NCBI RefSeq assembly: GCF_026341815.1
Contig: NZ_JAPENX010000001.1
Coordinates: 2,108,001-2,172,000 of the forward strand
Source: Streptomyces sp. NBC_00572
Lineage (GTDB): Bacteria > Actinomycetota > Actinomycetes > Streptomycetales > Streptomycetaceae
DNA: 64,000 nucleotides
Direction of reading: 5' to 3'
In this document: positions 1 through 7,028 of the stretch, in pieces
How positions within the stretch are numbered: the first letter of the stretch is position 1
Layout: every line of letters begins with the position of its first letter
Position numbers and translations under genes: made by a program
The notes under the pieces: generated by a model
Told to the model about the DNA's origin: nothing
What the model saw: only the letters and a program-made list of their open reading frames with translations
The model's database searches: none

Positions 1-1372
1 AGCTCTCGCAGCCGCCGGCCTTCCAGACGGTCCGCTCCATCCGCGCCTGCACCCTGCGGTTCCAGGCGCCGACGGCGGAGGGCCGGACGGCGAGGGCGGC
101 GCGCCCGCCCGGCCCGGAGGGAGTGAGCAGAGCCAGCTGGCGCAGGTAGTCGGCCATGTAGTTCAGCTGGGACTCGATCATCAGGATCATCGAGGAGTTC
201 CCGAGGCCCGTGTTGGGGCCGATGACCGTCATGAAGTTGGGGAAGCCGGCGGCGGTGGCGCCGCGCAGCGCCTCCATGCCGCCCTTCCAGGTCTCGGCGA
301 GCGTCTTGCCCTCGGCGCCGACGACCCGCTCGGCGATCGGCATGTCGGTGACGTGGAAGCCGGTGCCGAAGATGATCGCGTCGACCTCGGTCTCGGTGCC
401 GTCGGCGGCGACCACGGTCGAGCCGCGGACCTCGCGCAGACCGGAGGCGACGACGTCGACGTTGGGCTGCGCGACCGCCGGGTAGTACGTGCTGGAGAGC
501 AGGATGCGCTTGCAGCCGATGCGGTACGAGGGCGTCAGCTTGGCCCGCAGGACGGGGTCCTTGACGGCCTTGGCGATGTTGGCCTTGGCGAGCTTCTCGA
601 TGAGTCCGAGTTCGTTCGGGTGCTTGGTGAAGGCGCCGACCTGCAGTTCGCGGATGCCCCAGAGGAGACCGCGGCGCAGGGTTCCGGTGACGGGCACGGC
701 CCGGTGCAGCCAGCGCTCGGGGCCGCTGATGGCGCGGTCCATCCGGCGCATGACCCACGGGGGCGTGCGCTGGAAGAGGGTCAGCTTCCCGACCTGCGGC
801 TGGATCGCGGGCACGATCTGGATGGCGGAGGCGCCGGTGCCGATCATGGCGACGCGCTTGCCGGTGAGGTCGTAGTCGTGGTCCCAGCGGGCCGAGTGGA
901 AGACCTTGCCGGGGAAGTCGGCGATACCGGGGATGTCGGGGATCTTGGGGTCGGAGAGCGGCCCGGTGGCGGAGACGACGACCTCGGCGCTGAAGGTGCC
1001 CTGACTGGTCTCGATCTCCCAGCGGAGCGCCTCGGCGTCCCACTCCATCCGCCGTACCTCGTGGTCGAGCCGGAGGTGGGGGCGGATCCCGAAGGTGTCC
1101 GTGACATGCTCCAGGTACGCGCGGATGTGGCGCTGTCCGGAGAAGGTCCGCGGCCAGTCGGGGTTGGGCGCGAAGGAGAAGGAGTAGAGGTGGGAGGGGA
1201 CGTCGCAGGCGCAGCCGGGGTAGCTGTTGTCCCGCCAGGTGCCGCCCACGGAGTCGGCCCGCTCCAGGACCACGAAGTCGGTGATTCCCTCGCGGCGCAG
1301 CCGGACGGCGGCGCCGAGGCCACCGAATCCCGATCCGATCACCGCCACACGTACCTGCTCGTGCTTCGCCAT
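1..1372 (-). CDS. Flavin-containing monooxygenase (Baeyer-Villiger type), 3' end outside window
   Basis: The minus-strand frame opens at an ATG preceded by GGGAGG and runs off the left edge, so the C-terminus is missing. Near the N-terminus is the FAD-binding Rossmann motif GSGFGG, then a glycine-rich NADP-binding motif GTGASA. Between them FPGKVFHSARW fits the FxGxxxHxxxW fingerprint of Baeyer-Villiger and related class B flavin monooxygenases. Such enzymes insert oxygen next to a ketone or oxidise soft nucleophiles using NADPH; the substrate cannot be read from sequence. It is divergent from the MerR gene, which may control it. Confidence 0.85.
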   Translation of the reverse strand, partial: MAKHEQVRVAVIGSGFGGLGAAVRLRREGITDFVVLERADSVGGTWRDNSYPGCACDVPSHLYSFSFAPNPDWPRTFSGQRHIRAYLEHVTDTFGIRPHLRLDHEVRRMEWDAEALRWEIETSQGTFSAEVVVSATGPLSDPKIPDIPGIADFPGKVFHSARWDHDYDLTGKRVAMIGTGASAIQIVPAIQPQVGKLTLFQRTPPWVMRRMDRAISGPERWLHRAVPVTGTLRRGLLWGIRELQVGAFTKHPNELGLIEKLAKANIAKAVKDPVLRAKLTPSYRIGCKRILLSSTYYPAVAQPNVDVVASGLREVRGSTVVAADGTETEVDAIIFGTGFHVTDMPIAERVVGAEGKTLAETWKGGMEALRGATAAGFPNFMTVIGPNTGLGNSSMILMIESQLNYMADYLRQLALLTPSGPGGRAALAVRPSAVGAWNRRVQARMERTVWKAGGCES

Positions 1373-1474
1373 GCCGCCTCCCACGCGCCCGGCCAATCCC
1401 GCCAGCAATCACTGGCACAGTCGGGACTGTAGAGCAGCTCCATACCGAGCGGTAGGGGTCGGGCGAGGGAAAGT

Positions 1475-1503
1475 TACCGGCGGTACAACATAGGCTGGCG
1501 TGC
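1475..1503 (+). promoter_or_regulatory. Leaderless promoter and small palindrome for the MerR gene
   Basis: A -10 box TAGGCT at 1491-1496 lies exactly seven bases before the GTG at 1504, the geometry of leaderless Streptomyces transcripts. Just upstream, TACCG-G-CGGTA (1475-1485) is a perfect short palindrome lying where a regulator would touch the promoter, possibly a MerR autoregulatory site. No convincing -35 box is visible. Confidence 0.5.
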
Positions 1504-2295
1504 GTGGCAGAAGGATCAGGCGAAGGATCGGGACCCGGCACCGTGACACCCGAGGGCGCACGCGGGGGTCGGCGGTCGGGCGCGGGCGAGCCCGAACGCG
1601 TACGTGAGGGTCGGCAGTCCGCCGCGGGCGAGCCCGAGGGCGTACGCGAGTACCGCATGGACGAGTTGGCGGCCGCCGCCGGAATCACCGTGCGCACCCT
1701 GCGCTTCTACCGCGAGCGCGGTCTGATCCCCCCGCCCCGCCGCGAGGGCCGGATCGCCTGGTACGACGAGCAGCACCTGGCCCGGCTGCGCACCATCGCC
1801 GCCCTCCTGGAGCGCGGCCACACCCTCAACGGCATCGCCGACCTCACCACCGCCTTCGAGAGCGGCCGCAACGTCCGCGAGGTCCTCGCCCTCGGCGCCC
1901 CCAGCGAGGAGGAGCCGGTCCGCCTCACACCGGAGGAGCTCGCCGACCACTTCGCGGGCGAGGTCACCCCGGAGAACCTCGCCGCCGCCCTCGACCTCGG
2001 CTACCTCGTCACCGACGGCGAGGAGATCATCCACATCAGCCGCCGTCTGCTCGACGTCTCCGCCGCCCTCGTCCGCGAGGGCGTCCCGCTCGCCGAGGTC
2101 CTCAAGGCCGGCGCCCGCGTCCGCGAGCACGCCGACGCCCTCGCCGAACTCTTCACCGACCTCCTGCGCACCCACGCCGCCGAGGACGACCTGTGGCGGC
2201 TGCGCCCGCTCGCGAAGAGCGTGGTGGAGGCCGAACTGTCGATGGCACTCGATCGCCGGCTGCACCAGGAAGGACCGGCGGAACCGGCCTCATGA
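1504..2295 (+). CDS. MerR-family transcriptional regulator
   Basis: The 263-residue protein has a MerR winged helix-turn-helix at about residues 49-115, recognisable from the start YRMDELAAAAGITVRTLRFY and the YRERGLIPPP segment. A long alpha-helical effector domain without cysteine clusters follows, so a metal sensor is unlikely. About 48 residues precede the HTH and contain a 14-codon tandem duplication (1566-1607 and 1608-1649). The GTG start is favoured by a -10 box seven bases upstream. A shorter start just before the HTH is also possible. It is divergent from the flavin monooxygenase, a likely target. Confidence 0.85.
   Translation: MAEGSGEGSGPGTVTPEGARGGRRSGAGEPERVREGRQSAAGEPEGVREYRMDELAAAAGITVRTLRFYRERGLIPPPRREGRIAWYDEQHLARLRTIAALLERGHTLNGIADLTTAFESGRNVREVLALGAPSEEEPVRLTPEELADHFAGEVTPENLAAALDLGYLVTDGEEIIHISRRLLDVSAALVREGVPLAEVLKAGARVREHADALAELFTDLLRTHAAEDDLWRLRPLAKSVVEAELSMALDRRLHQEGPAEPAS
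1566..1649 (+). repeat. 42-bp tandem duplication in the MerR N-terminus
   Basis: Two adjacent 42-bp units (1566-1607 and 1608-1649) differ at a few positions. They encode two copies of a 14-residue segment containing (S/A)AGEPE-VRE. The duplication lies wholly in the extension before the DNA-binding domain. Confidence 0.7.
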
Positions 2296-2310
2296 TCGCC
2301 TGACAGGTTC

Positions 2311-2509
2311 TTCGAAAGTTGACGACGAGATCCGGGCGTACGGAACGGATCCGGTCCCATGCGGAACGCCCGTCGGCGACCACCTGGACGGTATTTCCTT
2401 CCCGCTCCAGATAGATGCGCATGAGCCGTGACTGCTTTTCGTCGTCCTCGGCGATCAGAATGCACGCGCTCAACAATTCCCCCCACCAGGTCCCGTGGTA
2501 CGGCAGCAC
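2311..2509 (-). pseudogene. Remnant of a response-regulator receiver domain
   Basis: On the minus strand a frame from about 2509 contains ILIAEDDEKQSRLMRIYLER and then GRSAWDRIRSVRPDLVV. This is the first half of an OmpR-type receiver domain: the acidic pair after beta-1, and the approach to the phosphoacceptor Asp, where the expected DLxLP does not follow. After about 50 residues the similarity stops and the frame runs into antisense of the MerR gene. No output domain or partner kinase is present, so I read it as a truncated relic. Confidence 0.55.
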
Positions 2510-2542
2510 GGGACCGCGCGGGAAACGAACGGCGAAAAGGAA

Positions 2543-3346
2543 CTACATCTCGTAGACGGCGGTCACGGGTGCGTGGTCGCTCCACCGCTCGGCATGGGTC
2601 GCGGCCCGCTCGACGTAGGCCTTGACGGCCTTGGCGGCGAGTCCGGGGGTGGCGATCTGGTAGTCGATACGCCAGCCGCTGTCGTTGTCGAAGGCGCGCC
2701 CGCGGTAGGACCACCAGGAGTAGGGCCCCTCCTGCTCGGGGTGGAGCGCGCGCACGACGTCGACGTACCCGCCGTCCCCCTCGTCGAGCACCTGCCCCAG
2801 CCACTCCCGCTCCTCGGGCAGGAAGCCGGCGTTCTTCTTGTTGGCCTTCCAGTTCTTGAGGTCGGCCTCGTGGTGGGCGATGTTCCAGTCGCCGCAGACG
2901 ACGACCTCGCGCCCGTCGGCGGCGGACCGCTCCCGGAGCTCCTTCAGATACGGCAGGAACTCCCCCATGAACCGGCACTTCTCGTCCTGGCGCTCGGTGC
3001 CGACCTCGCCGGAGGGCAGGTAGAGGCTGGCGACGGTCACGCCGGGCAGGTCGGCCTCGACGTACCGGCCGCTGTCGTCGAACTCGCTCGACCCGAAGCC
3101 CACGCGCACCCGGTCGGGCTCGCGCCGCGTGTAGAGGGAGACCCCGGCGCGCCCCTTGGCGGCGGCGGGCGCGTGGACGGTGAACCAGCCCTCGGGCGCC
3201 CGCACCTCCTCGGGCAGCTGCGCCTCCTCGGCGCGCACCTCCTGGAGGCAGACGGCGTCGGCGGAGGTACCACCGAGCCACTCGACGAACCCCTTCTTGG
3301 CGGCTGCACGAAGACCATTGACATTCACGGACGTCACAGTGAGCAT
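2543..3346 (-). CDS. xth: Exodeoxyribonuclease III
   Basis: This Mg-dependent AP endonuclease/3'-5' exonuclease acts in base-excision repair. The protein begins MLTVTSVNVNGLRAAAKKG, typical of the family. It shows the metal-binding Glu in CLQEVRAEE, the GDWNIAHH motif, and the C-terminal catalytic WSDHAPV. Length is about 267 residues. An ATG twelve codons earlier (3382) is in frame, but family alignment favours 3346; the spacer to the divergent acetyltransferase is only 50 bases. Confidence 0.93.
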   Translation of the reverse strand: MLTVTSVNVNGLRAAAKKGFVEWLGGTSADAVCLQEVRAEEAQLPEEVRAPEGWFTVHAPAAAKGRAGVSLYTRREPDRVRVGFGSSEFDDSGRYVEADLPGVTVASLYLPSGEVGTERQDEKCRFMGEFLPYLKELRERSAADGREVVVCGDWNIAHHEADLKNWKANKKNAGFLPEEREWLGQVLDEGDGGYVDVVRALHPEQEGPYSWWSYRGRAFDNDSGWRIDYQIATPGLAAKAVKAYVERAATHAERWSDHAPVTAVYEM

Positions 3347-3383
3347 CCCGGGAGAATACCGACACCCAGGCATCGCATACATG

Positions 3384-3396
3384 TACGATACTCCGC
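3384..3396 (+). promoter_or_regulatory. Leaderless -10 box of the acetyltransferase gene
   Basis: TACGAT (3384-3389) is followed by exactly seven bases and then the ATG at 3397. No Shine-Dalgarno sequence is present, consistent with a leaderless transcript. Confidence 0.55.
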
Positions 3397-3876
3397 ATGA
3401 ACATCCAGCCCACGCCCTATGACCACCCCGACGCCGTCAAACTCAACGACGCGGTCCAGGCGGAGTACGCCGTCCGCTACGACGACGAGGGCGATGTCAC
3501 ACCGCTGGACGCCGGAATGTTCGCCCCTCCCCGCGGCCTCTACCTCCTCGCGTACGACCCCGCGGGCAGCCCGGTCGCCACGGGCGGCTGGCGCACCCAG
3601 GACAAGAACGACGAGGGCTACGAGAACGGCGACGCCGAACTCAAGCGCATGTACGTGGTCCCCGAGGCCCGCGGCCTCGGCCTGGCCCGTCGCATCCTGG
3701 CCGCCCTGGAATCCGACGCCCGCGAGGCCGGCCGCACCCGCATGGTCCTGGAAACGGGCACCGCCCAGCCGGAGGCGATAGCCCTCTACACGTCGAGCGG
3801 CTACGAACCCTGCGCCAAGTTCGGCCACTACCGCGACTACCCCAACAGCCGCTGCTTCGCGAAGCCGCTGACCTGA
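3397..3876 (+). CDS. GNAT-family N-acetyltransferase
   Basis: A 159-residue single-domain acetyltransferase. The acetyl-CoA binding core is visible at about residues 85-100: KRMYVVPEARGLGLARRILA, containing the R/Q-x-x-G-x-G/A loop. The C-terminal half has the usual ETG..QPEAIALYxSxGYE stretch. The acceptor substrate cannot be inferred. The gene is divergent from xth and looks leaderless. Confidence 0.9.
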   Translation: MNIQPTPYDHPDAVKLNDAVQAEYAVRYDDEGDVTPLDAGMFAPPRGLYLLAYDPAGSPVATGGWRTQDKNDEGYENGDAELKRMYVVPEARGLGLARRILAALESDAREAGRTRMVLETGTAQPEAIALYTSSGYEPCAKFGHYRDYPNSRCFAKPLT

Positions 3877-3884
3877 GCGGGTCC

Positions 3885-3906
3885 GGGTCCCGGGAGACCG
3901 GGACCC
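3885..3906 (+). terminator. Hairpin after the acetyltransferase gene
   Basis: A nine-base perfect stem GGGTCCCGG/CCGGGACCC around a four-base loop begins eight bases after the stop codon. There is no U-tract, as is common for actinobacterial terminators. Confidence 0.55.
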
Positions 3907-3929
3907 CCACCCGATCCCGGAAAAGCGGA

Positions 3930-3961
3930 AATCCCGCCCGATCTTTCGATCGGACGGGATT
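3930..3961 (-). terminator. Terminator downstream of tRNA-Ala
   Basis: A long hairpin (about 14 base pairs with one C-A mismatch that becomes a G-U pair on the minus strand) around a four-base loop sits 12 bases beyond the 3' end of the tRNA. It can also back up the acetyltransferase terminator from the other side. Confidence 0.65.
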
Positions 3962-3972
3962 CCCGGTGTCTG

Positions 3973-4046
3973 TGGACCTGTGGGGATTTGAACCCCAGAC
4001 CCCCTCGATGCGAACGAGGTGCGCTACCAGACTGCGCCACAGGCCC
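3973..4046 (-). tRNA. tRNA-Ala (anticodon CGC)
   Basis: A 74-nt cloverleaf can be folded by eye. The acceptor stem GGGCCTG/CAGGTCC carries the G3:U70 wobble pair that defines alanine tRNAs. The D-stem is GCGC/GCGC. The anticodon stem CCTCG/CGAGG encloses the loop TTCGCAT, giving anticodon CGC for GCG codons. The T-arm is TGGGG-TTCAAAT-CCCCA. The discriminator is A, and the CCA end is not encoded. Confidence 0.96.
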
Positions 4047-4139
4047 TTGCGACGTGTGAAACATTAGCATCCCGACCGGCTCAGGCAAAAATCCATTCCC
4101 TCGCAGGTCAGCCGGGGGCCGTCGCGGGCCCCCGGTGGG

Positions 4140-5168
4140 TCATTCGTTGGCCGCCCGGGGGCGGTCGTCGTCCGCGTACTGGTCGAAGAGCGGGGTGCGG
4201 CCGTGGTCGCGGGTGCGGCGGGGCTGAGCGGTGCGCTGGCGGGGCGCCGGGGACGGAGCGGGGGCCGGGTCGGCCGCCGTGGAGGAGCGGGCCGCGCTCC
4301 AGGTCTCCGGGTCCGTGATGTCGATGCCGCTCGTGGCACGCGGGGCGACCGGGGCGGTGACGTACGTCGGGAGCGGGACCGGGACCGGGTCCCAGCTCTC
4401 GCCGCGGGCCGGGCCGCGGTCGCGCTGCTGGTCCACCCACTCCGCGTGGTCGGTCTGCTCGACCAGGGCGCGCCGGTCCGCCTCCTGCGGGGAGGGGGCC
4501 GAGGCGGAGTCGGGCTGCGGTTCCGGCGTGGGCGCGGGGCGCCGGCTCTCGCGCAGCCGGGCCGCCGCCGCTTCCGCGCGCCGCCGGTCCATCACGTACA
4601 CGAACCGGCGGCGTTCCTGGACCCGCAGATGCACGATGTAGGCGCTGAGGAGCAGTGCGGGCACGGCCGGCGCCCACAGGAAGGCGACTCCGCCGACGGC
4701 CGCGACGACCGCGCCGAGGGTGAAGCCGGCGAAGAGGAGCGTCGTGGTGCGGCGGCGCCTCGCGAGGACCTTGCCCCGGCGGGCGCGCTCGGCGGCGGCA
4801 CCCGTGGCCGCGCGGGCCTGGGCGGGATGCGGCGCCTTTTCCCGTTCGGGTTCCGGGAGTTCCAGGCGCGCTTCCGTTCTGGCCGCGGGCGCGGAAAACG
4901 CCCGGACGTCGACCGAGCTCAAATGCTCGGTTTCCGCGTCCGGGTCCACGTCGGGCGTCGGACCCTCCGCCGTACGGTCCCGCTCCTTGAGCTCCTTGGC
5001 GTACCGGCGCTCCATGCCCGCCCGTCCGGAAAGCAGCCGGATGGCGGTGCTGAAGCGTTCCGTCGGACGGGCTTCGTTCAGCTCGTCCTGCCTGCGGAGC
5101 CACATCGGCACCAAGTAGGCGGCCCAGGCCCCGACGATGACTGCGTAGATGAGGCCGCTGCTGCTCAC
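4140..5168 (-). CDS. glpR: Gephyrin-like molybdotransferase receptor GlpR (membrane protein)
   Basis: A 342-residue protein with an N-terminal membrane segment (about residues 5-22), a charged cytoplasmic stretch, a pair of hydrophobic segments at about 140-182, and a long Pro/Ala/Arg-rich disordered C-terminal tail. This layout matches the actinobacterial GlpR family, described in Corynebacterium as the membrane partner of the gephyrin-like protein Glp in division and polar growth. The Glp homologue lies about 2 kb away in the same orientation. The GTG start has a -10 box TACCGT seven bases upstream, so the mRNA is probably leaderless and separately expressed from the glp operon. Confidence 0.8.
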   Translation of the reverse strand: MSSSGLIYAVIVGAWAAYLVPMWLRRQDELNEARPTERFSTAIRLLSGRAGMERRYAKELKERDRTAEGPTPDVDPDAETEHLSSVDVRAFSAPAARTEARLELPEPEREKAPHPAQARAATGAAAERARRGKVLARRRRTTTLLFAGFTLGAVVAAVGGVAFLWAPAVPALLLSAYIVHLRVQERRRFVYVMDRRRAEAAAARLRESRRPAPTPEPQPDSASAPSPQEADRRALVEQTDHAEWVDQQRDRGPARGESWDPVPVPLPTYVTAPVAPRATSGIDITDPETWSAARSSTAADPAPAPSPAPRQRTAQPRRTRDHGRTPLFDQYADDDRPRAANE

Positions 5169-5305
5169 GCCTCACACGGTAGAGGGGTTCGCGGGACGGC
5201 ATCGGCCAATTGGCCCGGTGTGTCGCACGATCTGGCTGATATCACTGAACTTTTTTGTGATTGTTCCGATCGATTGACTGCCAACTACCGATTGAATTCG
5301 AACAC
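5169..5305 (-). promoter_or_regulatory. AT-rich intergenic region with glpR promoter
   Basis: The leaderless -10 box for glpR is at 5176-5181. The rest, especially 5230-5325, is strikingly A/T-rich for this genome, and the AT-rich stretch continues over the last codons of rimJ. I see no gene in it. Confidence 0.45.
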
Positions 5306-5917
5306 TTATTTTATTCTTGCCTGGTGCCAGCGGCGCAGCAGCCCCTCCGGCACCTCCTCCGCCGTCAGCGCGAAGACCAGATGGTCCCGCCACGCGCCGT
5401 CGATGTGGAGGTAGCGGGGCCGCAGCCCCTCCTCACGGAATCCCAGTTTCTCCACGACCCGGCGCGAAGGCCCGTTCTCCGGGCGGATGCAGACCTCCAT
5501 CCGGTGCAGCCCCACCACGCGGAAGCAGTGGTCGACCGCGAGCGCGACCGCCGTCGGCATCACCCCGCGGCCGGCCACCTCGCTGTCCACCCAGTAGCCC
5601 ACGTGCCCCGAGCACATCGAGCCCCACGTGATCCCGGCGACCGTCAACTGGCCGACGAGCCGCCCCCGGTACTCGATCACGAACGGCAGCATCCGGCCCG
5701 CGTTCGCCTCCGACCGCAGATGACGGACCATCTGACGGTACGTCGGCCGCTGCGTCACCGGCCCGCCCGGGGCCGGCGGCGGAACCGTCGCCTCCCAGGG
5801 CCGCAGCCACTCCCGGTTGCGCCGGTTCACCTCGCGCCAGGCCGCGTGGTCACGCATCTTTATCGGACGGAGCACCACCTCGCCGTCCACGAGCACCACG
5901 GGCCAGGTCGGGATCAC
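5306..5917 (-). CDS. rimJ: RimJ-type GNAT acetyltransferase
   Basis: A 203-residue acetyltransferase of the RimJ/RimL type, which acetylates protein N-termini such as ribosomal S5. It shows LRPIKMRDHAAWREV near the start, the acetyl-CoA motif SEVAGRGVMPTA, and the C-terminal ENGPSRRVVEKLGF. Its GTG start overlaps the mog stop codon (GTGA), so the two are translationally coupled. It is the last gene of the glp-moaC-mog operon. The true substrate is not known from sequence. Confidence 0.82.
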   Translation of the reverse strand: MIPTWPVVLVDGEVVLRPIKMRDHAAWREVNRRNREWLRPWEATVPPPAPGGPVTQRPTYRQMVRHLRSEANAGRMLPFVIEYRGRLVGQLTVAGITWGSMCSGHVGYWVDSEVAGRGVMPTAVALAVDHCFRVVGLHRMEVCIRPENGPSRRVVEKLGFREEGLRPRYLHIDGAWRDHLVFALTAEEVPEGLLRRWHQARIK

Positions 5918-6489
5918 GACGGTCTCGGGTGGTCGCCGCCGCGGATCTGGTCGACGGCGTGCCGCAGGATCGGCTCCAGGACGGTCAGCCCGTCCCGTAC
6001 CCCGCCGGGCGACCCCGGCAGGTTCACGATCAGCGTGCCGCCCGCGACGCCCGCGAGGCCCCGCGAGAGCGCCGCCGTCGGCACCTTCTCCCGGCCGTAT
6101 GCCCGGATCGCCTCCGGGATGCCCGGGATCTCCCGCTCCAGGACCCGCCGGGTCACCTCGGGCGTCTCGTCGGTGGGCGAGATGCCCGTACCGCCGGTGG
6201 TCACGATCGCGTCGTACCCGGCGGCGACCCCGGCCCGCAGCACCGCCTCGACCGGCGCCCCGTCCGGAACGACCTGCGGGCCGTCCACGGCGAAGCCCAT
6301 CCGGGTCAGGCCCTCGACGATCAGCGGACCGCCCTTGTCCTCGTACACCCCGGCCGCCGCCCGGTTCGAGGCGGTGACGACGAGTGCGGCGTACGGGGCG
6401 AGGAGCGCGCCGCCGATGTCGTCGCCGAGCGCCGCCGGGGGCGGCTCCTCGTGCTCGTGCACGCCCGACACCCGGCCCCCGCGCGTCAC
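5914..6489 (-). CDS. mog: MogA/MoaB-family molybdopterin adenylyltransferase
   Basis: This enzyme adenylylates molybdopterin before molybdate insertion. The 191-residue protein has the family pattern: SNRAAAGVYEDKGGPLI, the substrate-binding TTGGTGISPTDETPE, and the C-terminal NLPGSPGGVRDGL. The start GTG overlaps the moaC stop codon (GTGA), and its stop overlaps the rimJ start, so moaC-mog-rimJ form a tightly coupled operon. About 20 residues before the fold are rich in His, Glu and Pro. Confidence 0.9.
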   Translation of the reverse strand: MTRGGRVSGVHEHEEPPPAALGDDIGGALLAPYAALVVTASNRAAAGVYEDKGGPLIVEGLTRMGFAVDGPQVVPDGAPVEAVLRAGVAAGYDAIVTTGGTGISPTDETPEVTRRVLEREIPGIPEAIRAYGREKVPTAALSRGLAGVAGGTLIVNLPGSPGGVRDGLTVLEPILRHAVDQIRGGDHPRPS

Positions 6490-6971
6490 GACTCGCTCCG
6501 CGTCCAGTGGCCCGACTTTCCGCCCGTCTTCTCCTCCACCCGTACGTCGGAGATGACCGCGCCCTTGTCGACCGCCTTCACCATGTCGACCACCGTCAGG
6601 GCCGCCACCGAGACCGCCGTCAGCGCCTCCATCTCGACGCCCGTGCGGTCCGTGGTCTTCACGGTCGCCAGGATCTCGACCGCGTCGTCCGTGACCGCCA
6701 GGTCCAGGGTCACGCCCGACACGGCGAGCGGATGGCAGAGCGGGATGAGGTCCGGGGTCTTCTTGGCGCCCATGATCCCGGCGATCCGGGCGGTGGCGAG
6801 CGCGTCGCCCTTCGGGACGCCCTCGCCGCGCAGCAGCTCGATCACGCGCGGCGAGACGAGCACCCGCCCGCTGGCGCGCGCCGTGCGGGACGTGACGTCC
6901 TTCGCCGATACGTCGACCATGCGGGCCGCGCCCGCCTCGTCGATGTGGGTGAGACCTTGCTGCGTGCTCAT
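6486..6971 (-). CDS. moaC: Cyclic pyranopterin monophosphate synthase MoaC
   Basis: MoaC converts the 8-oxo-GTP cyclic intermediate made by MoaA into cyclic pyranopterin monophosphate. Family signatures are visible: GIMGAKKTPDLIPLCHPL, DRTGVEMEALTAVSVAAL, and the lysine-containing DMVKAVDKGAVISDV. From the ATG at 6971 the protein has 161 residues. A GTG twelve codons upstream (7007), preceded by a G-rich stretch, is an equally possible start and would almost abut glp. No moaA is present in this window. Confidence 0.92.
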   Translation of the reverse strand: MSTQQGLTHIDEAGAARMVDVSAKDVTSRTARASGRVLVSPRVIELLRGEGVPKGDALATARIAGIMGAKKTPDLIPLCHPLAVSGVTLDLAVTDDAVEILATVKTTDRTGVEMEALTAVSVAALTVVDMVKAVDKGAVISDVRVEEKTGGKSGHWTRSES

Positions 6972-7028
6972 CGCCGTGACACTCCCGGTCGCTGTGTGGG
7001 ACGACACCGTACCCCCACCCTCGCCCCC

